Part shown: positions 28,844 to 36,961 of the stretch, piece after piece
Layout: every line of letters starts with the position of its first letter
How positions within the stretch are numbered: position 1 is the first letter of the stretch
Source of the DNA: a virus
Direction: 5' to 3' (one strand)
IMG/VR virus record: IMGVR_UViG_3300031746_000002
Coordinates: 1 to 64,000 of that record
DNA length: 64,000 nucleotides
Notes under the pieces: generated by a model
What the model was told of the DNA's origin: nothing
Database searches by the model: none
What the model saw: the letters and a program-made list of their open reading frames with translations, nothing else
Position numbers and translations under genes: made by a program

Positions 28844-29722
28844 ATGTCTAATTATCAATCTCCCTGGAACAAAGGATTAACAAAAGAAACTGATGAAAGA
28901 GTTAAAATAAATGGAATTAATAGTGGTAAAGCTAACAAAGGAAAATTAAAAGGAATAAAGCTTACTAAGAAGCATTGTTTAAAAATAGGTAAAGGGGTAC
29001 ATAAAGCTTGTAAAGAAGGAAGACGAATTCAATGGAATAAAGGAAAAACAAAAGAAACTGATAAACGATTAGCAACAGCTGGAAAAAATATAAGTAAAAC
29101 AAAAACAGGAAAAAAATGTAAACCATTTACTAAAAAGCATTGTAAACATTTAAGTGAAAGAATTTTTACTAAAGAATGGCGAGAAAATTTAGGTAAAGCT
29201 CATAAAGGAATAGGAAAAGGAATTAAATTTTCTAAAAAACGTTGTTTAAATTTAAGTAAAGCAAATAAAGGTGTAAGTCGTGGTAAAGGAAGAATATTTA
29301 GCAAAAAACATTGTGAAAAGTTAAGTATAAATGCAGCTAAACAAATGATAAAAAATAAACAAAATCATAATTGGGGTTATGGTAAAAATAGTTGGTTTTA
29401 TTCTAAAAAAAATCATAAACGAATTCATTGTTTAGCTAGTGGAGAAAAACAATGTATGCAATTTTTAGAAAATAATAAAAATGTTATAAGTTATAAAAAA
29501 GATGCTATAAGAATTCTTTATTGGTTTGAAGAAAAATGGCATAATTATATACCTGATTTTGTAGTGAGATATAAAAATAAAAAACAAACAGTAATAGAAG
29601 TAAAAACAAATAATCATTTAAAAGATCTGCAAGTTAAAGCAAAAGCTAGAGCTGCAAGAAGATATTGTAAAAAGAACAATATGGAATATAAATTCTGGAC
29701 TGAAAATGGATTTTTAGATTAA
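28844..29722 (+). CDS. Freestanding homing-type endonuclease: NUMOD3 repeats plus PD-(D/E)XK
   Basis: The 292-residue, very basic protein carries several NUMOD3-type DNA-binding repeats (PWNKGLTKETDER, QWNKGKTKETDKR, and FSKKRCLNLSKANKG-like units) over residues 1-180. The C-terminal domain has IPDF...TVIEVKT, the Asp and Glu-x-Lys of a PD-(D/E)XK nuclease, resembling TnsA or Vsr-like folds. Such genes spread by cutting alleles that lack them. It sits between a baseplate and a fibre gene, is lysine-rich unlike its neighbours, and is followed by a hairpin, all fitting an inserted mobile gene. Confidence 0.8.
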   Translation: MSNYQSPWNKGLTKETDERVKINGINSGKANKGKLKGIKLTKKHCLKIGKGVHKACKEGRRIQWNKGKTKETDKRLATAGKNISKTKTGKKCKPFTKKHCKHLSERIFTKEWRENLGKAHKGIGKGIKFSKKRCLNLSKANKGVSRGKGRIFSKKHCEKLSINAAKQMIKNKQNHNWGYGKNSWFYSKKNHKRIHCLASGEKQCMQFLENNKNVISYKKDAIRILYWFEEKWHNYIPDFVVRYKNKKQTVIEVKTNNHLKDLQVKAKARAARRYCKKNNMEYKFWTENGFLD

Positions 29723-29749
29723 TTGTCTAAGCAGGTTTAACTTTTTGCT

Positions 29750-29785
29750 ACTTATTTATATATAAGTTTACTTATATAAATAAGT
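29750..29785 (+). terminator. AT-only hairpin after the homing nuclease
   Basis: ACTTATTTATATATAAG (29750-29766), a TTTA loop and CTTATATAAATAAGT (29771-29785) form a long AT-rich stem with a two-base bulge. It lies in a 138-nt gap between the nuclease and the next fibre gene. No T-run follows, so termination would be weak; it may instead protect transcript ends. A loose promoter-like pair (TTTACT at 29767, TAATAT at 29790) overlaps it. Confidence 0.45.
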
Positions 29786-29860
29786 AATATAATATTAATA
29801 TTATTAATTAATAAATAGCAACACATCAATCAGCGAAATAATAAATCAGGAGGAATAAAA

Positions 29861-31876
29861 ATGAAACGCACAAACATCCAATCTGGACAAATAACAATTC
29901 AAGAAACTATGAACTACACTGAAGCAACAAAAAGTGATGCAATTAAAGAACGTAAAGCTGATATATATCAAGCTGGAGTTTTAAAGAACTCTCAGCAAGT
30001 TGGGGAACTAGAATTTCAGTTTGTAATAGACACAGATACACATAAATTAAATATCAAAACTGGTGTAGCTTATAATAATTTAGGTGATCGTATTTTATTT
30101 GATGCAATAGGAATTGCAATATCTTATAATGCAGCTAATCCTAATAATCAAACTGATAATGGACTTGGAGCTTTAATAGATACACCGCAATCTACAGGAA
30201 GTAAATTAATTGATTATACTTCTTATGCAAGTTCAACTCGGCATATATGGGTAGGTTATATGGAGCAAATCAATAATACTTCTAATCCAGGAACATTTTC
30301 ATTACATAGGATTACTAATGCAAAACTATTTACACAAGTTGAAGACGGATTTATAGTTTATCCATTTCATACTAGTCCAACTAGTCAACCTACACCGCAT
30401 GCAAAGCAAACTGGGAATTCTATATATCTTGGGTATGTTACTATTAATAGTAGTGGAATAATAACAGATGTTTTCACAACAGGAAGAACATATTCAAAAT
30501 CAGTTAATGAAAGAATAGGAATTAATATAAACAGTGCAGTTTCGCCAACAACATATGCAGATGGTGATAGTAAATTTCTTGATGACCATATTAATGCTTT
30601 AGGAAGTGGAACAGTTTCTGCAACAAATCCTCATGCGATAACACCAGCAGACATCGGAGTAACAGAACCGAATAATGAAATATATCAACAAGAGACACAT
30701 GCGAACGGAATAATTACACCAAATCCAGCTACAGTTGATTATGCATTACGCCCATCTTCAAGTGGTGGAACAGTTATTACAATACGACATTTAAATATTG
30801 CTAGTAGTGGTTTATTTAGAGAGACTTTATATTTAGATGGACAACGATTTACTTCTGATAATTCACAAGATGAACTTGTTGAATTTTCTAGTCTTTCTGA
30901 TGGATCTTATTATTATATATATACAACTACAACATTAACTTCTGTAACTCCTCCAGCTATTCCAAAATTAATAATGAGTATTGCAAGTGAAACAGAATTT
31001 TTAGCTTGGACAGCAACTGAAAAAAGACAAAAATATTTAATTTGTAAAGTTTATAAAAATGGTGGACATATAGATGTTGCAGATGTTACTGATTATCGAC
31101 ATTTCTTATTTCCAGTTAGAACTTCTATAAGAACATATACAGGACATGCAGATATTAGTAACTTGATGTCTGAAAAATTATATGTTCATATAGAAGGAAT
31201 TTTACAAAGAGCAAGATTATATGTATGGGCTGAAACATTTGATAAGCATCATTATTCAGAACTACCATATCATCGACATACAGATGCACATACGCATAGT
31301 GGAACAGACGATGCTGCAGGAAGTCATCGACATGATATAATTATAGATAATAACGATGTTGCAACTAATACGCATGATGCTTTACAAGGAAGTGTAGATG
31401 TTGGTGATGCAAATGCAAGATTTTGGACAAATTTAGCTAGATCACCAGGTGCAGATCAAGTTTTCGATATAGGACCATATGCACATAGTAATAATCATTG
31501 GTATGATTTTAGTATTGATTATAGTGCTACACATCAACACACGTTTACTACTGGTAGCCAATCTACGTCTGTTACGGGTTATGCTGGTATTAATACTCCG
31601 TCAATAGCATTAAATACAATAGAAAGAACTTTAATTACTTATGCAGGTTTTCAAATATGGATTAATGGAGTAAATAAAACTAGTGATTTTACAGAAATAC
31701 CTAATCCAATAGTAGTAGGACAAATAGTTGGTGCAAGTGTTACGCCAGGAGTGGTTATAGCTGGGCAAGGACACGATATAGCATCATTATTAATATTGGG
31801 AGAAAATATAATAGAATTTCAACAAGTAGCAGCTGGAACGGGTGGACGTATAAGATATAATTTATATCTCGAATAG
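29861..31876 (+). CDS. Tail fibre/baseplate protein with His-rich C-terminus
   Basis: The 671-residue protein starts MKRTNIQSGQITIQETMNYTEATKSDAIKERK-like text common in large-phage structural proteins. It has a beta-rich middle, with ALGSGTVSATNPHAITPADIG resembling a fibre attachment segment. The C-terminal 200 residues contain many HxH pairs (YHRHTDAHTHSG, GSHRHD, THQHTF), suggesting metal-stabilised trimer or collar-type folding. An AGGAGG site lies upstream. Location after the other fibres supports a receptor-binding or fibre-hinge role, inferred from these features. Confidence 0.6.
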   Translation: MKRTNIQSGQITIQETMNYTEATKSDAIKERKADIYQAGVLKNSQQVGELEFQFVIDTDTHKLNIKTGVAYNNLGDRILFDAIGIAISYNAANPNNQTDNGLGALIDTPQSTGSKLIDYTSYASSTRHIWVGYMEQINNTSNPGTFSLHRITNAKLFTQVEDGFIVYPFHTSPTSQPTPHAKQTGNSIYLGYVTINSSGIITDVFTTGRTYSKSVNERIGININSAVSPTTYADGDSKFLDDHINALGSGTVSATNPHAITPADIGVTEPNNEIYQQETHANGIITPNPATVDYALRPSSSGGTVITIRHLNIASSGLFRETLYLDGQRFTSDNSQDELVEFSSLSDGSYYYIYTTTTLTSVTPPAIPKLIMSIASETEFLAWTATEKRQKYLICKVYKNGGHIDVADVTDYRHFLFPVRTSIRTYTGHADISNLMSEKLYVHIEGILQRARLYVWAETFDKHHYSELPYHRHTDAHTHSGTDDAAGSHRHDIIIDNNDVATNTHDALQGSVDVGDANARFWTNLARSPGADQVFDIGPYAHSNNHWYDFSIDYSATHQHTFTTGSQSTSVTGYAGINTPSIALNTIERTLITYAGFQIWINGVNKTSDFTEIPNPIVVGQIVGASVTPGVVIAGQGHDIASLLILGENIIEFQQVAAGTGGRIRYNLYLE

Positions 31877-31919
31877 TAACCATCAATAAATTTTTACCAA
31901 GAAAGCTTATTAATATATT

Positions 31920-32048
31920 ATGGAAATGTATCAAATAGTACCTTTATTTATATTCGTAGCAATAGGCGGTTTCTTTATTAGCGTAATTGCCTATGTAATT
32001 GTTAATGATTATTTTACTCGAAAAAAGGAGAAAAAGAATGAAGTGTAA
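31920..32048 (+). CDS. 42-residue single-TM protein
   Basis: A short frame (MEMYQIVPLFIFVAIGGFF...) encodes one transmembrane helix of about 22 residues followed by a charged cytoplasmic tail (RKKEKKNE). It has only a weak AAGAAAG site and overlaps the next gene by 11 nt. Lying two genes upstream of the endolysin, it is a candidate holin, antiholin or spanin subunit. Small size and position support it; there is no family evidence. Confidence 0.5.
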   Translation: MEMYQIVPLFIFVAIGGFFISVIAYVIVNDYFTRKKEKKNEV

Positions 32049-32259
32049 TCACAAATGGTTGTATCTTATTTTCGGAAACAGACTTTGCAAGCGCTGTCCT
32101 ATGAGTTTAACATTATTCATGCCAGTACCGGATAAAGATGGAGTAAAGCAAGAAACAAAACCTGAAACAAAATGTATAGCACAATGGATGCCAATACTTC
32201 TTACAGAAACTACAGCAGCAATCAATTCACTTGTTAAAATCGCATTAGAAAAGAAATGA
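32038..32259 (+). CDS. Small Cys-rich protein before endolysin
   Basis: The 73-residue product begins at ATG 32038, preceded by AAAAAAGGAGAAAAAGA, which is a better start than the upstream in-frame ATG at 31999. C3, H5 (MKCNHKW) and CKRC near residues 15-18 could bind zinc. The rest is polar, ending in a helix (TETTAAINSLVKIALEKK). It overlaps the TM protein and lies 13 nt before the amidase gene, so it is part of the lysis cassette by location. Function is unknown. Confidence 0.55.
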   Translation: MKCNHKWLYLIFGNRLCKRCPMSLTLFMPVPDKDGVKQETKPETKCIAQWMPILLTETTAAINSLVKIALEKK

Positions 32260-32272
32260 GGGGTTATTAATT

Positions 32273-32989
32273 ATGAAGAAAACAATTCTTGTAGACCCGG
32301 GACACGGTCTATATTATAGTACTGCGAAAAAAGTATATGTTTTTCAACGACAAGAAATAAATGGTGTTATTGAAGATTTGCTTACAATTGAAACAGGAAG
32401 TGTTTTAATTCAAAAGCTATTATTAGCGGGATACAATGTTTTATGTACTCGCCATTATGCATTAAAAACAGTAATGAGCAAGGAAACAAAGAAACCTGAA
32501 TATTTTGATGGAGCGTATCTTTTTCTTTCAGAAGATTTGCCAAAGAAAATACCTATTGATTTTAAATTAAATGATATGCATGATGATAATTATAAAAAGG
32601 ATGTTAACTGTAGATTTATATATGCTAATAAAATTAATAAAACGAATCCTATTAGTTTACTTCTTTCGATTCATTATAACGCAGGTGATCCATCTACTAA
32701 TGGAACAGAGGTGTGGTATCAGCACGGACATGAAAATAGAAAAAAGTTTGCAACATTACTTTCAAATATGACAGCTAGGGCATGTGGATTTAAAAATCGA
32801 GGAGCAAAAGGTGAAGATCTTGCATATGCTGCATTAAGAGTTCCCGATTGCTTATCGGTTATTTGGGAAATAGGATTTTTCACCTCTGTTTCAGATTCAT
32901 TTAAGATGAAACAAAATGGATTTTATGAAAGGGTAGCGCAAGCTGCAGTTGATTCAATTATATTTGCAGATAAAAATGGATTATTATAA
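32273..32989 (+). CDS. Endolysin: N-acetylmuramoyl-L-alanine amidase (Amidase_3)
   Basis: The 238-residue enzyme has the zinc amidase signature. DPGHG gives H11, a glutamate lies at E40 in LLTIETGSVL, SIHYNA gives H134, and IWEIGFFT gives the catalytic E199. It would cleave the bond between N-acetylmuramic acid and L-alanine of the stem peptide during lysis. There is no signal peptide, so release needs a holin; candidates lie just upstream and at 7.2 kb. No separate wall-binding domain is visible. Confidence 0.9.
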   Translation: MKKTILVDPGHGLYYSTAKKVYVFQRQEINGVIEDLLTIETGSVLIQKLLLAGYNVLCTRHYALKTVMSKETKKPEYFDGAYLFLSEDLPKKIPIDFKLNDMHDDNYKKDVNCRFIYANKINKTNPISLLLSIHYNAGDPSTNGTEVWYQHGHENRKKFATLLSNMTARACGFKNRGAKGEDLAYAALRVPDCLSVIWEIGFFTSVSDSFKMKQNGFYERVAQAAVDSIIFADKNGLL

Positions 32990-32999
32990 GGAGGAATAA

Positions 33000-33671
33000 A
33001 TGCCACCACTTCAAAAAACTGTAAATTTGATTATGCCAAACATTGAATTAAAAAAGGGTATGATACCAATGTATAAATCGAATGAGCGAACTCCGTTCTA
33101 TTATAGTATTGTTGGAAAATTAACTGCAAAACTTGATCCAAAAATTTGCGCAGATAATTTTACTGATCATAGAATTGGCTATGATCATTGTGGATTAATA
33201 GATAAAGAACCATTATATATGCTTCATGAGCATCCACCAAAAGCATCTAGAGACGAACTCAGTCAACTTTTTTGGCAACGAAATATGTTAAATCAGCACG
33301 ATATCGAAATATGGGAATATAATGATGTTTTACCAGATTCAACAATAGATAAAATAATTGCAGAATTTTGGAATCTTGCAGAATTGCGTTGGGATGATAA
33401 GCAGAAAAAATTTGTAGGTTTAAAATATAACTGGCCTGCAATATTTTTATCACCATTTGCATTGATTGGACTTGGTGTAAAAACAAATGCAATGCATTGT
33501 GCAGAGTCTGTTTTTGAATCGTGGAAACATGAAGATATTATTCTTTCAAAACAAGGTCCAAAAGATTGTTTAGTATGTCCCAATGAAATCATAAATTGTG
33601 GTTTATTTAAAAGAGTTTACACAATTAAAATGATTAGCAAAACGAACAAAATAATTATTACATATGCATAA
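33000..33671 (+). CDS. Candidate permuted papain-like (NlpC/P60 or YiiX-type) enzyme
   Basis: The 223-residue protein has a possible permuted papain-fold site. A histidine lies in GYDHCGLI (H63), and a later Cys-x-Glu stands in a hydrophobic-to-helix turn, NAMHCAESVFESW (C167). A C-terminal PNEI segment like that after the Cys helix in YiiX-type proteins follows. Such enzymes hydrolyse amide or ester bonds in wall peptides or lipids. It follows the amidase by 11 nt with an AAGGAGGAATAA site, so a second lysis enzyme is plausible. The motif match is suggestive only. Confidence 0.4.
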   Translation: MPPLQKTVNLIMPNIELKKGMIPMYKSNERTPFYYSIVGKLTAKLDPKICADNFTDHRIGYDHCGLIDKEPLYMLHEHPPKASRDELSQLFWQRNMLNQHDIEIWEYNDVLPDSTIDKIIAEFWNLAELRWDDKQKKFVGLKYNWPAIFLSPFALIGLGVKTNAMHCAESVFESWKHEDIILSKQGPKDCLVCPNEIINCGLFKRVYTIKMISKTNKIIITYA

Positions 33672-33677
33672 CTTAGG

Positions 33678-33742
33678 GGTCAGTTTCTTATCTCAATGAA
33701 ATGGGGTATTACGACATAAAGTATCGTAAAAAGAAACTGACC
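33678..33742 (+). terminator. Long-stem structured element after lysis cassette
   Basis: GGTCAGTTTCTT (33678-33689) pairs perfectly with AAGAAACTGACC (33731-33742). A nested pair TTACGA (33709-33714) and TCGTAA (33724-33729) forms an inner hairpin. No run of T follows. The element closes the late block and may end or stabilise its transcript. The rest of the gap to 33889 shows no gene or clear signal. Confidence 0.6.
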
Positions 33743-33889
33743 TCGCGTGTTCTTTAAATAGTCTATTAGTTATCATAATCTATAGTTTCAGGCTTCGTTC
33801 TGCTCATTTATAATGGTTCTGTAATAGATATTCATATCTGCCTTAAAAATGACACAAATAAGCTTATCTATATAATAAAGGAAAAGCAT

Positions 33890-33991
33890 ATGGACAACGG
33901 TGATGTTGTAGCAATTATAGCATTTATAATCATTGCAATTTTAGTAATGATTGAGGATAGTATTCGCAGTAATAAAAATGATAAATTATAA
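33890..33991 (+). CDS. 33-residue membrane peptide
   Basis: A short frame (MDNGDVVAIIAFIIIAILVMIED...) encodes one transmembrane helix and a charged tail (SIRSNKNDKL). AAAGGAAAAGC lies 2-10 nt upstream of its ATG, a usable Shine-Dalgarno site. It is the only candidate gene in the 33.7-34.06 kb gap. Its short length makes it uncertain, but the ribosome site plus a clean TM segment are better than chance. Confidence 0.4.
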   Translation: MDNGDVVAIIAFIIIAILVMIEDSIRSNKNDKL

Positions 33992-34000
33992 ATTATTATG

Positions 34001-34029
34001 TTTACGTTTTCACCGAAATATAGTATAAT
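34001..34029 (+). promoter_or_regulatory. Sigma70-type promoter P1
   Basis: TTTACG (34001-34006) and a perfect TATAAT (34024-34029) are separated by exactly 17 bp. The surrounding block of about 42 nt is repeated almost perfectly at 36.88 kb, and in weaker form at 45.18 kb. It faces the gene starting at 34066 and probably opens transcription of the small-gene region using host RNA polymerase. Confidence 0.85.
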
Positions 34030-34065
34030 ATAACTAAGGAAACAGAACAAAGGAGAAAACGAAAA

Positions 34066-34410
34066 ATGATAAATGAAATCTTCTTAGAAAAAGCAAGGAA
34101 GTTAATCACTGCAAAATTAACAGAAGCAACTAAGGAATTAGGATGCCTTCCTCCTGAAATAGGTACCATTCGTTATTCCGCAGATAAGTTCAGATTTAAA
34201 GTTGAAATCTTTGAAGGCCCATCAGCTCAAAATGATACTCATGGAGCAACAGTTACTGTAATTGACCATGACCAAAAATTCAGGCTTCCAAAAATTGGAA
34301 TTTGTAGTTTGATAAAAATCAACAGAACAAAAGCAGTCATTCAATGTGATGCAACGAAGAAACGATATCTCCTTAGAATTAGCGCAATGGAAAAGTACGC
34401 TATAAAATAA
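34066..34410 (+). CDS. Unknown 114-residue protein behind P1
   Basis: The protein has an N-terminal amphipathic helix (FLEKARKLITAKLTEATKEL) and a beta-rich rest (RYSADKFRFKVEIFEG, CSLIKINRTKAVIQC). It starts after AAAGGAGAAAACG, 37 nt from the P1 -10 box, so it is likely first in an early or middle transcript. Three Cys are scattered without a metal-site pattern. No family is recognised. Confidence 0.6.
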   Translation: MINEIFLEKARKLITAKLTEATKELGCLPPEIGTIRYSADKFRFKVEIFEGPSAQNDTHGATVTVIDHDQKFRLPKIGICSLIKINRTKAVIQCDATKKRYLLRISAMEKYAIK

Positions 34411-34428
34411 AGGAAAAGGAGAACAAAC

Positions 34429-34899
34429 ATGAAAGTGGTGAACAAAACAAATCTCGACACAAACCGCCTCAGAAATCTTTTCACTGAAACAAAAGGTAAT
34501 GTCAAATCTAGCGGATTATTGGTAATCGTTTATAACTGTAATCGATTAGCGCATGGTATGGCTTGGAATGTTAGGTCTTTCAGAATGAACCATAAGCAGA
34601 ATTATATAAAATGTAATGATGCTATCGAACTATGGATTAATACTGCAAGACAATATCCTATAACGACCATTTTAAGATCAAGAGATGGTTATAAATCATT
34701 TATGTGTATTGATCCTTATAATTTGATTACTCTCATTTTTCTACATGAAATTGGGCACGTTAAGGATTATCAAAAAGGTAAATCATCAAAATATAGACAA
34801 ACACATTGTGATGAATATGCTATAAAACAAGCAGAAAAATATGGGATAGCATGGGAAACAAGTAGATTAGTTCCTGTTATAATAAAGGAAAAGGAATAA
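34429..34899 (+). CDS. Predicted zinc metallopeptidase (HExxH)
   Basis: The 156-residue protein contains FLHEIGHVKDYQ at about residues 103-114, a classical HExxH zinc site. A downstream THCDEYAIKQAEKYG segment probably supplies the third ligand, in the style of short phage metallopeptidases related to IrrE/ImmA or SprT families. The substrate is unknown; related phage proteins may cleave host regulators. It follows the P1-driven gene by 18 nt with a strong AAGGAGAAC site. Confidence 0.65.
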   Translation: MKVVNKTNLDTNRLRNLFTETKGNVKSSGLLVIVYNCNRLAHGMAWNVRSFRMNHKQNYIKCNDAIELWINTARQYPITTILRSRDGYKSFMCIDPYNLITLIFLHEIGHVKDYQKGKSSKYRQTHCDEYAIKQAEKYGIAWETSRLVPVIIKEKE

Positions 34900-34900
34900 T

Positions 34901-35071
34901 ATGAAACTTAAAGATTTGATTTGTATTGGAATAGCAGTTATTTTAGGACAGTGGTTAGTTCAATTAATTTTAAATAAAGGAGGAAACAATGGATTTAACA
35001 CAATTAAAGAATTATGCAGAAACAACAAGGGATATACCAAAAGAAATAAATGCACAGCAGATGATGGCTGA
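34901..35071 (+). CDS. 56-residue membrane protein overlapping next gene
   Basis: ATG 34901 is preceded by AAAGGAAAAGGAATA. The product has one transmembrane helix (LICIGIAVILGQWLVQLIL) and then a Cys/Asn/Lys tail that runs 83 nt into the following gene in another frame. The tail may be real or the price of the overlap. The ribosome site and TM segment favour a gene, but the overlap is unusually long for this genome. Confidence 0.4.
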   Translation: MKLKDLICIGIAVILGQWLVQLILNKGGNNGFNTIKELCRNNKGYTKRNKCTADDG

Positions 35072-35900
35072 ACTTGCATCAGCAGTAAATATTCCTGAAA
35101 AGCATAGCAGGAAATATAGAATTGAACACGAGATAATAAAGCAAGGAACTCCTGTTACTCTTATTAGTATGCGTAATGCTATTTTGATGGGATATAAATC
35201 ACTCAATATTATTTTTGATACTGATTTAAAAATTCATAAATTAAAATCAAAAGATGGTGGGCTTCTTATGAGTGACCATCCACAGGAAATATTCCTTGCC
35301 CATGAAGGATTAAAAGCTGCACATGGAGTAGTTCTCATGGGTGGTTTAGGATTAGGCTATGCAGCAACGAAGCTTGCACAAAGGAAAGATATTTCAAGGA
35401 TATACGTAATTGAAATTGATAAAGAAATAATCAAGCTAATTAAACCACATTTGGGACCAAAGATAACAGTAATAAATGAAAGTATCTATACATTCTTACG
35501 ATGCTATAATTACAAAGTTGATTATGTCTTTTTAGATACATGGTACCAGACTGGTGAAAGTACATATTGGGACACTGTATTTCCTTTAAGAATATTAGCA
35601 AGAAAAAGATTTGTTAAATCTGAAAAGGATATATTCTGCTGGGGAGAAGAAGAGATGTTAGGACAGGTAAAAACATCAATGTGTCATGTACTCAGCGGTG
35701 ATTTGAAACCCTGGAATAAAGCATTGTATGCAGTTCATGTTGCAATCATACGTAAATTAACTAAATCAGATGGATTAAGAGACATACCAACTGTTGTTAA
35801 TAAATTCTTCACAGATGTTGGTTCAAAGGAATGGGAGAAGGAATGGCATTTTTCTAAGTGTCTTAAAATTGCTGATAAAAACTATAAGGAGCAAAAATGA
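34989..35900 (+). CDS. Class I SAM-fold protein, spermidine-synthase-like
   Basis: The 303-residue protein has a Rossmann-type nucleotide/SAM site: GVVLMGGLGLGYAATKLA (motif I, about residues 114-131) and IYVIEIDKEIIKLI (acidic end of beta 2). VDYVFLDTWYQTGE resembles the catalytic loop region of spermidine synthases. It could be an aminopropyltransferase-like or methyltransferase enzyme; substrate cannot be told. It overlaps the next gene by 4 nt and has an AAAGGAGGAAAC site. Confidence 0.6.
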   Translation: MDLTQLKNYAETTRDIPKEINAQQMMAELASAVNIPEKHSRKYRIEHEIIKQGTPVTLISMRNAILMGYKSLNIIFDTDLKIHKLKSKDGGLLMSDHPQEIFLAHEGLKAAHGVVLMGGLGLGYAATKLAQRKDISRIYVIEIDKEIIKLIKPHLGPKITVINESIYTFLRCYNYKVDYVFLDTWYQTGESTYWDTVFPLRILARKRFVKSEKDIFCWGEEEMLGQVKTSMCHVLSGDLKPWNKALYAVHVAIIRKLTKSDGLRDIPTVVNKFFTDVGSKEWEKEWHFSKCLKIADKNYKEQK

Positions 35901-36163
35901 ATTTAGTAACTCGTGTAGAAAGAAATGAAAACAATAAACCTTTATCTTGTGATGTAACTTATAATGGGGTTACTATTACTTTTGCTATAGTTAAGAATGG
36001 CGAGATAAGAGATATAGGCAGAAGTTGTAGCTCAAACATACTTTATGACTATGATCAATTCAGAGTATCAAAAATAGTTTATTATAAAATGTTGAAACAA
36101 GCAATGGGAATATTAAAAGGGAAGGTTAAGCATAATGAAACAACACAAACAATTACCAAATAA
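35897..36163 (+). CDS. Unknown 88-residue protein
   Basis: A small beta-rich protein (SCDVTYNGVTITFAIVKNGEIRDIGRS) with a C-terminal helix. It overlaps the methyltransferase-like gene by 4 nt and the following zinc-finger gene by 29 nt. The phrase pattern of an N-terminal hairpin plus a Lys-rich tail recurs in the small gene at 38036 (ITQIDILHKGILYSF), suggesting a loosely related pair. No family is recognised. Confidence 0.55.
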   Translation: MNLVTRVERNENNKPLSCDVTYNGVTITFAIVKNGEIRDIGRSCSSNILYDYDQFRVSKIVYYKMLKQAMGILKGKVKHNETTQTITK

Positions 36164-36311
36164 TCCTTATCATATTACAGATAAGAAATCAAAGAAACAT
36201 TATTGGATAAAAACTCATTGTAGTACTTGTGGTATTCATAAAGAATTAAATACTAGTTGGCAATTTGAAATATGTTATAGGTCTTGTATACAAAGGAATT
36301 ATATACCTTAA
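36135..36311 (+). CDS. 58-residue putative zinc-finger protein
   Basis: The product carries a CSTC (about residues 29-32) and a later CYRSC, with nearby His residues, consistent with one small zinc-binding knuckle. It is basic and starts inside the end of the previous gene. Its TAA is followed at once by the GGAGG of the next gene. Such minimal fingers are common in phage accessory regions. Its target is unknown. Confidence 0.5.
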   Translation: MKQHKQLPNNPYHITDKKSKKHYWIKTHCSTCGIHKELNTSWQFEICYRSCIQRNYIP

Positions 36312-36321
36312 GGAGGAAACA

Positions 36322-36534
36322 GTGAAAAAAATTCTAGATGCAACTTGGTTTACTGCTGGAAGCAATTGTATTGGTATTGTTATTATCCAAGACTTAATAA
36401 CAAAAGAAAAGAAAGCATATATTGGATTAGGTAAAGGTCTTGACGAAGGCGAAGATGCAACTGAAATCACAAGTAAAGGTAATCAATTACCATTGGAAAT
36501 ATTACAAGAAATTTGTGCTAAATTAAAAGTATAA
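36322..36534 (+). CDS. Unknown 70-residue protein, GTG start
   Basis: GTG at 36322 lies five nt after AAGGAGG and is a better start than the in-frame ATG at 36265, which lies inside the previous gene and lacks a ribosome site. The protein (KKILDATWFTAGSNCIGIVIIQD...) is a short beta-hairpin-rich protein ending in a helix. It is followed by a strong hairpin. Function is unknown. Confidence 0.6.
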   Translation: MKKILDATWFTAGSNCIGIVIIQDLITKEKKAYIGLGKGLDEGEDATEITSKGNQLPLEILQEICAKLKV

Positions 36535-36540
36535 TATATT

Positions 36541-36610
36541 TAGCCTGTGGGTTTTCAGAAGCTTAGTTCACCACTTTCCTTCTGATGAAAGTTTTCCAGC
36601 CCACAGGCTA
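36541..36610 (+). ncRNA. Structured RNA element or terminator-like stem
   Basis: TAGCCTGTGGG (36541-36551) pairs perfectly with CCCACAGGCTA (36600-36610). Inside, TCAGAAG (36555-36561) pairs with CTTCTGA (36579-36585). The two stacked helices enclose about 70 nt, filling most of the gap between two small genes. No T-run follows. It may be a processed or stabilising RNA element, or a small RNA; which one cannot be decided. Confidence 0.55.
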
Positions 36611-36628
36611 ACCTTAAAGGATAAGACA

Positions 36629-36856
36629 ATGAATAATTTACCTGATGGATATGCAGAATTCATAGATAATGTAATGCAACATTTAATGGACCGTGATTAT
36701 AAAATTGTAAAAGTTATTACAATACCAGTTTTTGGGCAAATAATGCAAGTCAATGTTTGCGAAGTAGTTGGTGGAAAAGATGATGGATTAATTTTCGGTA
36801 AAGCTCAGGGTACTAATATTGCAATATTATTGGATAAGAAAGAATATGAAAGATAA
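36629..36856 (+). CDS. Unknown 75-residue protein
   Basis: This acidic small protein (PDGYAEFIDNVMQHLMDRDYKIVKV...) has a helix-strand layout with ITIPVFGQIMQVNVCEVVGG in the middle. It begins after AAAGGATAAGAC, 18 nt beyond the structured element, and is the last gene before promoter P2. No motif or family is recognised. Confidence 0.55.
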   Translation: MNNLPDGYAEFIDNVMQHLMDRDYKIVKVITIPVFGQIMQVNVCEVVGGKDDGLIFGKAQGTNIAILLDKKEYER

Positions 36857-36883
36857 CAGGTGTAAAATAAATGAATTATTATG

Positions 36884-36912
36884 TTTACGTTTTCACCGAA
36901 ATATAGTATAAT
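36884..36912 (+). promoter_or_regulatory. Sigma70-type promoter P2
   Basis: TTTACG (36884-36889), a 17-bp spacer and TATAAT (36907-36912) repeat P1 almost base for base, including the upstream AATTATTATG and downstream ATAA(T/C)TAAGGAAA. It drives the DUF932-like gene at 36962. Such long identity suggests selection on more than the two hexamers, or recent duplication. Confidence 0.85.
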
Positions 36913-36961
36913 ATAATTAAGGAAAAGGAAACAAGGATAAATCGAAACAAAGGAGGAAGGT

